A stretch of DNA of 64,000 bases, taken from assembly GCA_023853785.1 (NCBI GenBank), contig JAJIRX010000782.1:186001-250000 (forward strand), written 5' to 3'. Under the pieces are notes generated by a model. The model was not told the origin of the DNA. It was given only the letters and a program-made list of their open reading frames with translations, and made no database searches. A program made the translations under genes and the position numbers. How positions within the stretch are numbered: position 1 is the first letter of the stretch; each line of letters begins with the position of its first letter. This stretch comes from Psilocybe azurescens (lineage: Eukaryota > Basidiomycota > Agaricomycetes > Agaricales > Agrocybaceae). Positions 1 to 11,364 of the stretch are shown here, piece after piece.

Positions 1-881
1 GATCTGACTTGGATCGCGTCGGGCACCCAAATCGTCTCCTTCATCTTCGTTCGTTCGGACATCAAGGTCGATCAGATAAGGTTGGCTCATGGAGCAAGCA
101 CCCACCGTATTGTGCAGCTTCTGCGTGCTACCTGTATGGTCATTCAGATGATCGTTCTTCTGTGGTTATCTTGCATCCAAGGTGATCAACGCTGGAGCAA
201 CAGCTATGCATGTCCTGTTTCATGCCTCGAAAACCAGCAAAAATTGGGCGGCACACCGCTCAACTGGATGATCACCAACTTTGTACTTGTATTTTGGACC
301 TATCCGGTTGCGCTCCTCCCGTTGTGTCGACCGATATGGAGCAGGTGGAAAGACTTCAAAGTCAAAATGGATATGACGATCGACTTGCTCGGCTCGCAGG
401 CTGCTGGCGGGAATACTTCGAACCCGACTAAACGCCTAGCGACAATGCGAGGGATTGTGATCATGATCTGGGCATTGCTTGGCTCCATGTCACTCGAAAT
501 AATCGTGCAGCTGGGCTGGTTTTCATATGGTGTTTGGAGTCTCGTTGCTGACCGCAACTGGGGGACGCGTACTTTCGGGGAGACTCGCGAGTTGCAAATG
601 GATGCGACCCTGTTCGCAATACAGAGAACGACTGGGGATTTGGGCAGATATTCCCGGTGATGATTCTCATCGTTCTACTCATGACTTTCTTTCAGGCACA
701 CGGGGATGTGAGGGCGAACGAGATTGCCGAAGAAGAGGGCGACGCTCTTAGGGGTGAACAGCGACTGGATATCATTTTTCTCTTGTTGGAGGCGGGAGCT
801 TGGACATCAACAGTAAATTTCCGCCCTCAAGCTCAGATTGCTGCACCTTCTCCTGCCCGTCATGGTCTTCGCAACCGTTGA
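1..881 (+). CDS. Multi-TM orphan membrane protein, 5' truncated by window edge
   Basis: The reading frame is open from base 1, so the true start lies outside the window. Several hydrophobic stretches are visible, for example MIVLLWLSC and MITNFVLVFWTYPVALL, with a late NDWGFGQIFPVMILIVLL segment. This layout resembles a large Agaricomycete family of multi-TM proteins of unknown function; I recognise the style, not a named family. The frame shifts by one base at the five-G run 560-564. Before it the protein reads ..VADRNWG. After it, in the next frame, it reads DAYFRGDSRVANGCDPV.., and a sixth G would join the two. The frame then stops at 881. The last ~25 residues are not hydrophobic and the 3' end is uncertain, since an intron near 813 is possible. 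It is probably one gene with a sequence error, or a recently broken gene. Confidence 0.6.
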
Positions 882-1866
882 ATGTGGTACTTTCAATTAT
901 ACGGGCGTGGCATTAGATGCGCTCGACGGACATGGCACCACCAGGGCGGCGTCCCTGGTTACATATCTCCTGGCGCCCAAACAGCGACTAAGCCTCCCTA
1001 CACATGAAGTACGCGTGCATTCTACAACCACCATTTTCGACCAACACATCCTGCCTGGGCATCGTACCTGATTACATACCTCATACCTGCCAACCCCTGA
1101 CAACCAAGCAGAGACCAAGCCTACTGCGCATAAAGCGCCCAATTGGATTCCCCATTTCCCATCGTAGACGCGACACCATTTCCATTGTTCTCCCCTCCTC
1201 CACACTTTATGTCGTATAAACTCGCACGCAGCTTCTATTTGAAAGCATTCCCGCAGTACATTGTGATCGTTTTTTGGCTCTCGCCTCAGTCCCAATCAGC
1301 CCTAATCAGGCTTATCGCAACTTGACCAAGGAACTACCACCGGTAAGGCCCGCCTGCTGGCTGTACTGTGCACGTCAAATATGTGTCAAATGTATCTGTA
1401 GCCATCCGTGGACATCCGTTCTGAACATCATCTCTTTTGCAGATTTTGGATCAAGATTAAATGAAGTCCGCGCTTGCCCGTTCAGGAACGAAATGACGCC
1501 GAACAGAGGCTGCCTGTGGCGTGGAGAAGGTTACCTGCGTGAATATCAACTCCACTATATGTTTCTTCTTACTTGAGGCGGCAGCTCGTGTAGTTCACCA
1601 CGCGGCCGCTAATGTCGTCAGCAAGAAAGCACACGGAGGCTGAGGCTCTCAGCCAACGAATCTCACACTCAAAACATAAGACATTGCCCGTCACACATGG
1701 CTACCTGGTCCTCATACATGATGTAGCAACCCAAGATGAGATCATCCGTCAGATCTGAAAACTGAAATTATTCCAGGGAGATTCGGCGAGTGCGCTGAGA
1801 CAATAAAGCCACTATGCATATAAGAAAACGTTCTTTGGACACCCGTACTGCCTTGTCACGACCAGC
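882..1866. other. Intergenic region between the two multi-TM genes
   Basis: About 985 bases with only short, unconvincing open frames on both strands. It must hold the 3' end of the first membrane-protein gene and the promoter of the second. I see no RNA gene or clear repeat. Confidence 0.5.
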
Positions 1867-3204
1867 ATGTCTGCACCAGCGCCGTCTTTCAGCTTCTTCA
1901 ACGGCCAGGAGAATGTGATCAGTGCTGACTTTAACTCCACGATGCTCTATATTTTTCTAATGGGTAGGCGATTTGTCCCTATACAGCCTATGTATATACT
2001 TACAGTTATCAATAGGAATTTACACTACGACCTACACAGCTACTATGTATCTCTATCGTAGGTCAATGTTTGATTCATGACATAAACGATCATTAACCAC
2101 CTCAAACACAGTGTCTAGGAAGGCTCGGAATTCGAGTCGTAATATCGTAACATGCACTATCTCAATATTGTATCTCCTCTGTATTTGCGAATGTGCCGTA
2201 CAGTGGCGCATGTTGCAGATATCATTTATAGACAAAGGAAACACCCGAGCAAGCATCTTCGAATCGATAACCGTCGGCCCTGGCGAGCCTGTTATACTAT
2301 TCATTGTGGGTAACATCTTTTTTTTTGCTGTGTTCATCGTAGCCGACGCGCTTCTGGTCAGTGGGAACATCTTCATATTTTATTTTCTCTCTTATAATTG
2401 TCTTAGATATGGAGATGTTATCACATCTGGGGTCGGTCATTACGCATAGTCATGGTTCTACTATTATTTCTCTTCTTGGAATCCGGTGAGTCTTGTCGTC
2501 AGGGTATCAAGTACTCTGAGCGTTTTTTCTCTGACCAGGTTGGAATCAAACAGGACTATTTGCCGCAGTAACCATCATAGCATTTGTAGCCGGCAGGCTG
2601 CCAACCACGGCAGAAGTGATTTCAGGAAACAATATGCAAAGTGCTCAGATATTTATGTCGTTTGGCACCACAGTCATGGCGACATTTCTTATCGCATACA
2701 AAATACTCAACTCCTCTACCTGGAATAATTCCTCTTCCAAGAAATTGTTCAAGCATATAGTAGCAGTCGTAATCGAGTCTGCGTCCGTTTACTCGGTTTC
2801 AATCCTCGTCTTCGCAGTCTTCAATGTCATTCCATCCTCGGAAAACATGGGGACCCGCCTTTGTAATGCAAAGCTCTACGCACAGGCAATTATTACTGTA
2901 GTTGGGGTACGTCTACGCAATACAATAACCATGCATAAAGTTCTGATCACATGATTAGGGAATGGCTCCAACAATTCTGGTTGCGAGAATCGCTCTTACG
3001 AATTCTGATAATACGGATACATCATCCATCACACATATATCCGGAATCCAGTTCGAGGATGACCACTCTACTGGGGATATGCAAGCAGGAGAAGCCAATA
3101 CTACCACCACCTCCCAAAAAGAGAGAGAAGATGAAATTGGTAGGGACGGAAAGGAGAACATATTGGTGCATCCTATCATTGCAGATACGTATGGTGGTGC
3201 GTAA
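1867..3204 (+). CDS. Seven-TM-like orphan membrane protein
   Basis: Six exons join without a break: 1867-1963, 2016-2057, 2112-2356, 2407-2485, 2539-2906 and 2959-3204, giving 358 residues. All introns are 50-54 nt GT-AG. The start ATG opens MSAPAPSF. Hydrophobic segments follow each other along the chain: MLYIFLMGIYTTTYTATMYL, a stretch around ILYLLCICECAVQW, VILFIVGNIFFFAVFIVADA, IVMVLLLFLFLES, a long FAAVTIIAFVAG, the ESASVYSVSILVFAVF block and MAPTILVARIAL. The DALLIWRCYHIWG junction and the hydrophilic Ser/Thr/Asp-rich tail are typical of a widespread basidiomycete family that has GPCR-like topology and no known function. It sits next to another multi-TM gene in the same direction. No signal for ligand or pathway is visible. 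Confidence 0.8.
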
Positions 3205-3612
3205 GGCATGAATGAAGATCGTATCTTTCGTTGTGCCGTCAACGGTCAGAGTCCAAAGATTGCAAACTAATTGTCGCAGTTTCAGAGTGCCCCGTGCATC
3301 TTGCTTCTTAGCAGTTCTAATTTGTCTGGCTGAAGTCTTTCGATTTAAACAAATTGACAATTATGTCGATAATGCTTGGTGGGAAAATGAAGAAGGCGCA
3401 ATTATGAACTCGCTTGGGATGCTTCCCGGCTCACAGCTCTTGCCAGAACAATTAAACCCAACCTTTTGAGACGTGAACTTTTACGGATTGGTCCCGACCG
3501 AGACCAAAGCCTGTGACCCAGAGTGCCTTGTAACGTCTTGGTGATATTATTGCGTGAGACGATATGTCATGAGATGGATCAGAAGTTAAAACCGAACGAG
3601 AAGGGCTATAAA
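3205..3612. other. Convergent 3' region
   Basis: About 400 bases between the stop of the + strand membrane gene and the stop of the - strand F-box gene. An 85-codon open frame at 3212-3469 has no recognisable domain and most likely lies in UTR sequence. Confidence 0.5.
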
Positions 3613-5462
3613 CTATCCCAAAGACGACGGGCCGGTATAACTTATCAAACAAAGCATAAGAAGCAAGGTGTTCACAAGCCTCCGAACCGCTCCCAGTTTT
3701 TCTTCCTGACTGGGCATCTCCCTCCAAGAAACTCTGCCATCTTCACCTTTTGAGAATACGATGTCCATCTCCGTGTGTCGGAAGGGATCCCAGTAGTTGA
3801 GCCGGAATAGATTGCGGCATCGTGAGGTCAGGTGCGTTACAGCTTTGGTGCGTTCTTCTGGGCTCAGACGCATTATGGCTGACCAGAGACGCGTGTCGAG
3901 AAGAGTCTCAAGTGAGGGAAACTGGGCAAGGCATTCGAAGTAGTTCTCCTATATCCGGGAAGAGAAGGCAATGCACAATGTCAGCGATACTTGTGCCGCG
4001 GAGAAAAAAAGAATCATTCGTAAAACGCGTACCAGATGGAGGTCAGAAACCGATGGCATATACCCTGGTGGAGGCGAATGTGTTCCACAGTTGATATTAA
4101 TCGGAGGTCCAAAACTCGGTATAGCCAATATGGTGATGGATGGCGCGAGATCGGCAAGCCGTTTCAGAGAATCGAAGCCCTCAAAATTCAACAGACGCAT
4201 TTCTTTCAAGCAGCTTAAATCAATCTGCTCAAGGATAGGCATATCGGAAGTCAACGTCGCTCTGGAGATGCATTCCCACTTGCGTTTCTCAATGAGAGTT
4301 GGGTCCTGCAAGAGACTTCGGTAAAGATGGCCGTATGCGCGAAGGCGTTTGAGGGATGGTAGGAATCCCGGTGGGAATGTGAGCCTGTTCCAGGACCAGG
4401 TAAGCCAGCGGAGGTCTTCGATGTTAGGATGATTCCGTAAGAAGTCAAGTATTTGGACGTCGAAGGGGTATAGTTCTGATTCGGGAAATTGAATGTATAA
4501 AGAGTCGTGCCATAAGTGAAGTTTTCGTAGTTTCTGAAGGGAACACGAGGTGAAATGGCTTGAGGCTGGACCGTATAGTATGGATAACTCCTGAAGCGGC
4601 AAGCTGAGTTAGCTTCCATGGTCACCCAAGTCTTCGAGCACCGAACTAACCTCCAGATTCGGCGAGTTGTTGATTAATGATAGATAGAAGAAGTCGACCC
4701 CGCATAGATCCCAGTCTCCTTTCAGTGTGAGCTTGATTAGACGAGGGAACTTCCATAGCTATAGGAGACGGACTGGGTGAGAATGAAACGAATACATATG
4801 CGGGGAAGACTGACGGATGATATTGATGGTATACGATGATCGCTTTGAAGCGACACCGGGCCCAAATCCAGTTCATCCAAAGCAGGACATCGTGCGAGAG
4901 CCTCAAGAAAGCTTTGGTCGATTTGTAATGCATTGTGAGAACCTGTCCAACAGAACTTCCGAAGTGATGTGAAACCTTCAAGGGCGAGTGACATGTTGCG
5001 TAGCATATCCAGTGTCGGTCCGGGGCATTGCGGTAAAGTTGATTTGTTGCGTGAGGCTTCTGAGAGACGCAACGTATGGGTACCTTTGGCAAGATATGGG
5101 CGTTCAGCGAGGGCTCTCCATATCTCAGAATAGTTGATGCGCATGTCGAGTTCACGGTATAGATAATAAGGAATAATGGTAGAAGCCCAGTCTCTGCATG
5201 TAAGAGCCAGCGAAACAAGGTCTCGTGGTGAAGTAATCAGGTTAAGGACAATCTCCTTGACGTCGAATGGGAGCGTGTCATGACTTGGTGCTTTGTACGT
5301 AGTGGGGATATATAAAATATCGAACGCGTAGGTGCAGTGGTGGACGACCAATGAAATGCCGTAAGGGTGCTGTCGAGCCTTTTCATCGACTATTCCGAGA
5401 GTTAATTATACACATCGAATTATAATTAGAGAGACTTTACCTCTGACGATGGTTGTCGTCAT
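3613..5462 (-). CDS. F-box protein with LRR-like C-terminal region
   Basis: Five exons on the minus strand: 5462-5441, 5389-4815, 4758-4651, 4590-4033 and 3948-3613. They give a continuous 532-residue frame starting MTTTIVR. The F-box lies near residues 40-85 (LPFDVKEIVLNLI, LVSLALTCRDWASTIIPYYL). Hydrophobic leucine-spaced segments follow (FPRLIKLTLKGDWDL, LQKLRKLHLWHDSLY, LPSLKRLRAYGHLY, FPSLETLLDTRLW), as in basidiomycete F-box/LRR-like proteins. By family, F-box proteins act as substrate adaptors of SCF ubiquitin ligases; the substrate here is unknown. The last intron (87 nt) was chosen because it contains a CTGAC branch site and joins DLHL to ENYFECL. A shorter 42-nt alternative exists. 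The family is expanded in mushrooms, and a second member lies at 46-47 kb. Confidence 0.82.
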
Positions 5463-6184
5463 CTCGGACTTTGCAGATCTGGTTATTGAAATAAGACGAT
5501 GAATGTCGAGCGCCCAGGTCGAATGGTTTCATGAGCTATTCTTCCATCGAGTGGTTTTATAGAAAGCAAAGACCTCAAAAATAGCCGGCAATCACAAGTC
5601 CTCGAAGGAGAAGACGGTAGCACTTGTATCACCATAATAGTGTCCGAGATGACAGCGTTACAGTGAAGCCCAGGAAGACAGAAATCAAATCTAGTGTAAG
5701 ACGAGAAAAGGCCAGGAAGTATCTCTGACTTTCTTGCTCCACTTCGATTCCAGGTCTAATTATATCCTCATGGGAGACAAAGGCTCTATCCAGGACAAGC
5801 AAGATCCAGAGAGTTCGAGACAGAGTCGCCCGCAATTTGCTAAATCCTTGTAGATACAACGATCGAGAAAGAAATTTGAGGAGCATACGCACCCGCCTGA
5901 AGATACACCCGTCCACATTTCGCGTAGGCTCGAGTGTTCTTGGCCTGAAATTTGTTAACGAGTTGACCATCCAGGTCAGATCGAGGTCAAGTATTAATCA
6001 AGCGGCAATGTCAAGGCGATGCGGAGCTTTAAGAAGCACATAAAAACAAAAATTATAGAGAAATACACCTTCCAGATGTTGTAATCGTCCGACTGGTGGA
6101 TTCAAGCACGCAGGGTTCCAGTTCAGTGACTGCGGGCGTGCCAGACTCTGCCAGGTGCTGCAGTGCCAGCGCGACACGAAGAAC
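5463..6184. other. Divergent promoter region, F-box gene / USP gene
   Basis: About 720 bases between two divergent starts. A 113-codon open frame on the minus strand (5629-5970) has no recognisable domain and no consistent splice context. I see no repeat or RNA gene. Confidence 0.4.
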
Positions 6185-9100
6185 ATGATCAGCCATCGTG
6201 ATGATCCGGTCAACGTGAGTCACCTTTCAGTTGTTCATGCCCAAAATTCAGTTTTTCCGGAAATGAGGTAGCTGGCGATGCTCGCAGTCCATTCGCAGTA
6301 CCACTGCCAGTCGTAGTTCTGGTGGCAGTGGTTGGGCTTATCACTGTCAGGTACTCGGATCCACGGCGCAGCAACACGTGAGTAAGGACATCTCATCCAA
6401 ATATGAACCAATACAGCCCTCATTGCTCTCACCGAAGCGGCTCTCATCTGTATATCAAGGTCCTACGGTCGGGCGCAACTGGGACATATCTTGATCGTCG
6501 CCCATATTCAACCACTCATATGGCAAAGTCGAAGAGCTTGACGCCTCAGGAGATCTACAAACAGAAAAAAGAGCGCGAAGAACGAGAGAGAACGGCCTAT
6601 CTACCTCCGGGTTTAATCAACCATGGAAATACATGCTTCATGAATTCGGTCCTGCAAGGGGTACGTCTGCTATGCCATGGAATAAATTTTGAGAGATTGC
6701 TAATCGACTTCCGATTTGAAAAGCTTATAGCAACGCGCTTGCTCTCCGATCTCGTTCATTTCGATCCTATTCCTGCTGAGATTCAACGAACTGCAGCGAC
6801 ACCTATCGTTTCTAGAAGATCTCCTCAACTCACTAACGGCCATAACCTCGCTGGACCCTACGAGCACCCATGGGTCAATACTATGCCCATTGGCGACATG
6901 TTTCTTACCTTGGTATACAAGGCTTGGGAGAGTCAAATGATGAGACGAAGAGAAATACTGAGTCCCAAGTGAGATATTCACTTCTATATCACTTCATTTC
7001 CCCCTTCATAACTAGAAATCTATCCTTTCTATTATTGGAAAGCTAATACGACCTCTAATTCAGATCCATTCTTGGTGCCCTTGGCCAAAAATACGACCAA
7101 TATCTGGACTTTGCTCAGCAAGACGCTCACGAATTTCTACGTATTCTATTGGATGCCATGCGCATGGAAGAGCAGGATGTAAGTCATGTCCTATTTTCAG
7201 AGTTTCTCCGAGCTTTCTACAACTATTGTGACCCATCCGTCGCTTGTGATGTGCCGGCCAGTTCTTCCATCATTCAAGCCTTCCGCCTTTAGTTTCTGTC
7301 TTCCATTGCATTCGTCCCCCTAATCTTACTTCGCTCCTGTTAGATAATAAAGAAGCGGCAGCCTCCACCGCCCAAGAACCAAAAGAAACGGCGACGGACC
7401 ACGATAACATCTGGCAACTCGCCACAAATTCCCGTTTCAGAATCTACTTCACAACCGACTAGGCAGGCAACCAATCGTGAAGCCACCCCTTCTACATCGA
7501 CGGAAAACCCTGCAGATCAACACAGTGACCAAGCCGAGAATTCTGATAATGACCTTCCCCTTCTGTCTTTTGCAGATATGCTTTTCAGCGGCCAGTTGTC
7601 CAGCATTCTTGTTTGCCAGAAGTGCAAACATGTTTCGCAGACATACGAAGAATTCAACGACATCAGTTTAAGCATCAAAGCAGAAGATTATTTCCCGCAC
7701 AACAGGAAGCGCGACCGCTTCAAAAAAATTGTCGGACGACTGACTACGCTTCCAGGGAGCTCCAGTCAACCCAAGGATTCGCGTAAACCTGCAATACACC
7801 TTCCTGTCGCGCCTAGTCAGCTCATTGAGATGCAGCGTTCTTCCTCTGTTCCTCCGAGTCCACGCACCGAGGGCAAACCTCTAGGCGGAGATGACGAACA
7901 ACCTGTCTCTGAGCCTCCTCGACGACGAAGTTTGGACGTATCCGTTGGTGTGCCTATATCAGAACCTGATATACCAGCGATATCTACGCAAGCACCGACG
8001 CCAGTGGTGGAAGTAACGGATTTCCAACCGTCTAGTGGACCTTCCGCATCCGAATCAGAACGACAGGATGATGGCGGGATGGAGAGCGAGCATTCTCATA
8101 TTCTCGTTAATGTGACCGGCCCGGACGACAAACATGTAGAATTCGCCGAGCCGAAGCGTGGTTGGAAGGCCAAGAACGGTCTCAATCAAAGCGATTCGAT
8201 GGACACGGAGGATAAGGGGAAAGATTTGGGCAGTAGTAAGGACAAGGAAAAGGAGGGGAAGGAAAAAGATAAAGAAAAAATCCAAGCAAGACGATGGTTG
8301 GGCGAAAATTGGGCGTAGGATCAGTATGTCTGTTGGGTTGGGAAGACCGAAGGGCGGCGACAAGGACAGGAAAGACAAGGATAGGAAAAGTCGCTCCATG
8401 GACCGTGGCGGTGGCTTGAGCAGTCATATCAAGGAGATTAAGGAAACCGCCATTGAGGCAGTTGATCTTGGCATCCAAAAGTCACTTTCAGCTATTGTCC
8501 CTCCGTCGAAGGCAGCGAAAGAATCCAGTCCGGACAAGAGAAGGATCGCGTCTGATGGGAGGTCCAGTCCGTCGTCCAACGCAGTCGCGTCAAGTTCCGA
8601 TGTAATTGCTCCAAAGCCGTCTAAACCATTACCGAATCCGCCAGTCTCATCACCGTCAAATAGCTCCTTGACGGCTGGCACCAACACTCTATCAGTCAAT
8701 ACTCCATCAGCGGCTCCATCCATGTTTCCCCATGTTCAGCGTTCCAGATCTCCAAAGCCACCGAAACCTACCAGTGCTGAGGCAGAATACCTGCGCAAGA
8801 TTCTTGCCGACGTCTCCACATCGTCGTTGTCAAACAGCCCGTTTTCCATATTCAAGCCGCCATTGATGCACAGTCATTCGAGTCATCACAGTACAAGGCC
8901 CTTGTCGACGCAAATGTCAGTGTTAACTGGCGGTGCAGGCCACCATCACACTGAGAAGAACGCAGGGGCGTCCTGGTTAGGAATAGGGATGCGTAATTTC
9001 TCAGGCCTTGAGGAGTGCTTGCGGATGTTCACTGCTGTAGAGGTGTTAGATGGGGAAAATATGGTGGGCTGTAGGCGGTGCTGGAAAATTCAAAATGGGG

Positions 9101-10719
9101 TGTATCATGGCTCGAAGGAAAAGCAAGAAGATTCGGACCAAGAAGAGCAAGAAGAGGAGGAAGAACGCTTGCCTTTTGAAGGTGGCTCGGGTGGGAAAGA
9201 TCCGGTGAATGTTAACGGTGTCGTGGATCCCTCCACCAAGAAGGTTCCTCATCCTTTGCAGGTTGTCGCTCCGTCGCTCTCGAGGAGCACGACTGTGCAC
9301 ATTCCAACATCGATATCCACTCCGACCGTTTCTATGTACTCCCAAGCCGACATGAGTGATACTCGTTCAATATCGTCGCTGCCTACTGCTGCGACCTCTG
9401 CATCTGATTTGAGTTTGGGGGTGCTCAAAGAAAGCGACGAGAGTGGAGACTCTCGTGTGTCGTTATCTATCATTTCAGAGGGAAGTTCTAAGGCGAGCAA
9501 CGATTCAGACATCGAGCGCCCTGGCCCTGGCGGTCTGCCCATCCCTGTCATCTCGACTACGTCTCCTCCGGATACACCAAAAAGCTGGTCCGTTGACGAC
9601 TCACCCACCCCAAAAGTCCTGGGTGACAATCCTGATGCAAATCGCAATGCGTCCTACGCACGTCTTGTAGGCGCGGATAACGGACCGGCTTCCCCGTCGA
9701 CGTCAACTCCCTCTCCACATCCTAAGTTTACACAGGCTCTTTACGGATATAACGCGTCTTCTTCTGGCTCGAAGGATTCTCTTCTCATACCCCAGACTGT
9801 GCGCAGTAGATATCAAAAGAGGAGATCCTACGCAGAAGCAACCTTTACAGATAACGACAGCTCAGGCGACGAGAGCGATACCTCCATAGGCACGTCAATC
9901 TCAGCAGACTCATTGAGAAGTTCTGCCTCTCAGGGCGCGACGCTTGCCGCTAGTCCGCTCAATGGGATCAAGGTTCAGAATTCCACTGCATCCCCTTCCA
10001 ACCCACAAACGCAGCCATCATCAGCGTCAGTAGCCCCAGCGCCAAAGAAGGCCCCTAAGCCACCTAAGCCTGTTATCATGCGACCGGCTTATAAGCGCTA
10101 CCTCATAGCTGTTCCTCCTCCTGTGCTTGTGATACACTTGAAACGGTTCCAGCAGACCTCAAAGACTCCTTTAATGTCATTTTCGCACGGCTTCAAGAAG
10201 CTGGAAGACTATATATCCTTCCCGGAACACCTCGATCTTCTGCCGTTCCTCGCGCCGAGAAAAGAAGATTACGGATTGGGTAAAAGAGTAAGAGCAAGGA
10301 GCACAAAGTGAAGGCAAAGGACGAGAGATGCATGTATAGGCTGTACGCCGTGGTGGTGCATATCGGGAATATGGTGAGTTGTCTGGTCTGTTTACAAAAC
10401 TGTGTTTTTGGTTCTTATATACACAATAACCTCGGTTCAGCTTGGTGGCCATTATATCGCATACACTTCCCTCCCTGAAAATCCTTCTCAACCTTCGCAT
10501 CCTCCTGCAGCTAATGGTGCTGGAGGTGCGACTCCTGTATCCTCGTTCGCCTCCGAGACCTCCGGAGACAAGGAGAACGCCAACGGGGATTCTTCTCACC
10601 CTCCCAAGCCAACACCTGAACGGCAATGGGCATATATCAGCGATACTACGGTACGGCTGACGACGCTGGAGGAGGTTCTTCATGCTAAGGCTTATATCTG
10701 CATGTACGAGCGGTGTTGA
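6185..10719 (+). CDS. Ubiquitin-specific protease, membrane-anchored, USP30/Ubp16-like
   Basis: This is a peptidase C19 deubiquitinase. The Cys box GNTCFMNS is in the exon ending at 6660. The QQDAHEF box is in exon 7064-7178 and a zinc-type CQKCK is near 7613. The region VPPPVLVIHLKRFQQ is near 10110, and the His box GGHYIAYT opens the last exon (10441-10719), followed by WAYISDTTV. A long low-complexity Ser/Pro-rich insert lies between the QQD and His boxes. The simplest start is ATG 6520 (MAKSKSLTPQEIYKQ). Good splice sites add exons 6185-6214, 6268-6377 and 6438-, supplying a TM segment (VPLPVVVLVAVVGLITV) ahead of the Cys box, as in USP30 and yeast Ubp16 on the mitochondrial outer membrane. 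Frame breaks occur at the A6 run 8275-8280 (or a purine-rich intron 8236-8290) and the A4 run 10282-10285. These look like sequence errors. Confidence 0.92.
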
Positions 10720-11150
10720 TTCGCCTTGTGCGAGACCGTCACCCTCGTGGATTGGGTTTCCTACACTCCTATCTAGACTCGGACCTAAAAATCTGTCAGC
10801 GGGGTTTTCTATAACTAACTTATTATCACCATCATTGGGCTTGAGGACTCATGCAATACTGTTTTGTATATTCTGTTGACTTATCTATTGTAGATTATGT
10901 GTACACATTTACCTTGATCATAATTTCTCGAAACCCAAACATTCTAGCGTAAGTTGTTGTCGTTATCATTCAAGTCAGGCGGTGTGAGTTCATCCTTCTA
11001 TTTCCAGGATCCCTCTCAATCACGTTGGCCGGTCGCTCACCAGGCTCTAAAAGTAAAACTAAACGACGGTTTGAGTGAGTCATTCGGAATACACCTTCAC
11101 AGGCTTTGTACAATGAAATGTACTCCGACTTCCGACTGACAAGTTGCCCC
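10720..11150. other. Intergenic region after USP gene
   Basis: Roughly 430 bases of 3' flank. Only short open frames with no domain signal are present. Confidence 0.4.
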
Positions 11151-11162
11151 ACTTCAGGATTG

Positions 11163-11215
11163 CTAAGCCCGAACCCCGAGCTTAGAAATGCTTCCTAAAA
11201 CGACAACTGGCTTAG
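11163..11215 (+). promoter_or_regulatory. CTAAGCC/GGCTTAG motif cluster upstream of epoxide hydrolase copy 1
   Basis: CTAAGCC at 11163-11169 is followed by its inverted form GCTTAG at 11180-11185, and GGCTTAG occurs again at 11209-11215, about 150-200 bases before the ATG at 11365. The same arrangement is present upstream of copy 2. This is either a shared cis element or simply sequence retained from the tandem duplication. Confidence 0.4.
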
Positions 11216-11364
11216 AGAGAAAGGTACCCAGACCCTAAGACAAACTATCACCAGAAGCGGTAGAGATTCAAAAGGTTCTATGCAGCCCAACCGTATAAAA
11301 CATGGGGCGACCAGAAATTTTCCTGGGCTCTTTCTTCCAGAAATTTCCTGCACTCGTCTTCCAG

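Noticed and set aside
3212..3469. 85-codon + strand frame after the 7-TM gene
   Set aside because: No domain, no splice link to the preceding gene, and it fits 3' UTR between convergent genes.
10280..10320. A 32-nt intron with a GTAAGA donor in the USP
   Set aside because: It would remove a lysine-rich linker and is below normal intron size. One extra A at 10282-10285 gives a continuous frame.
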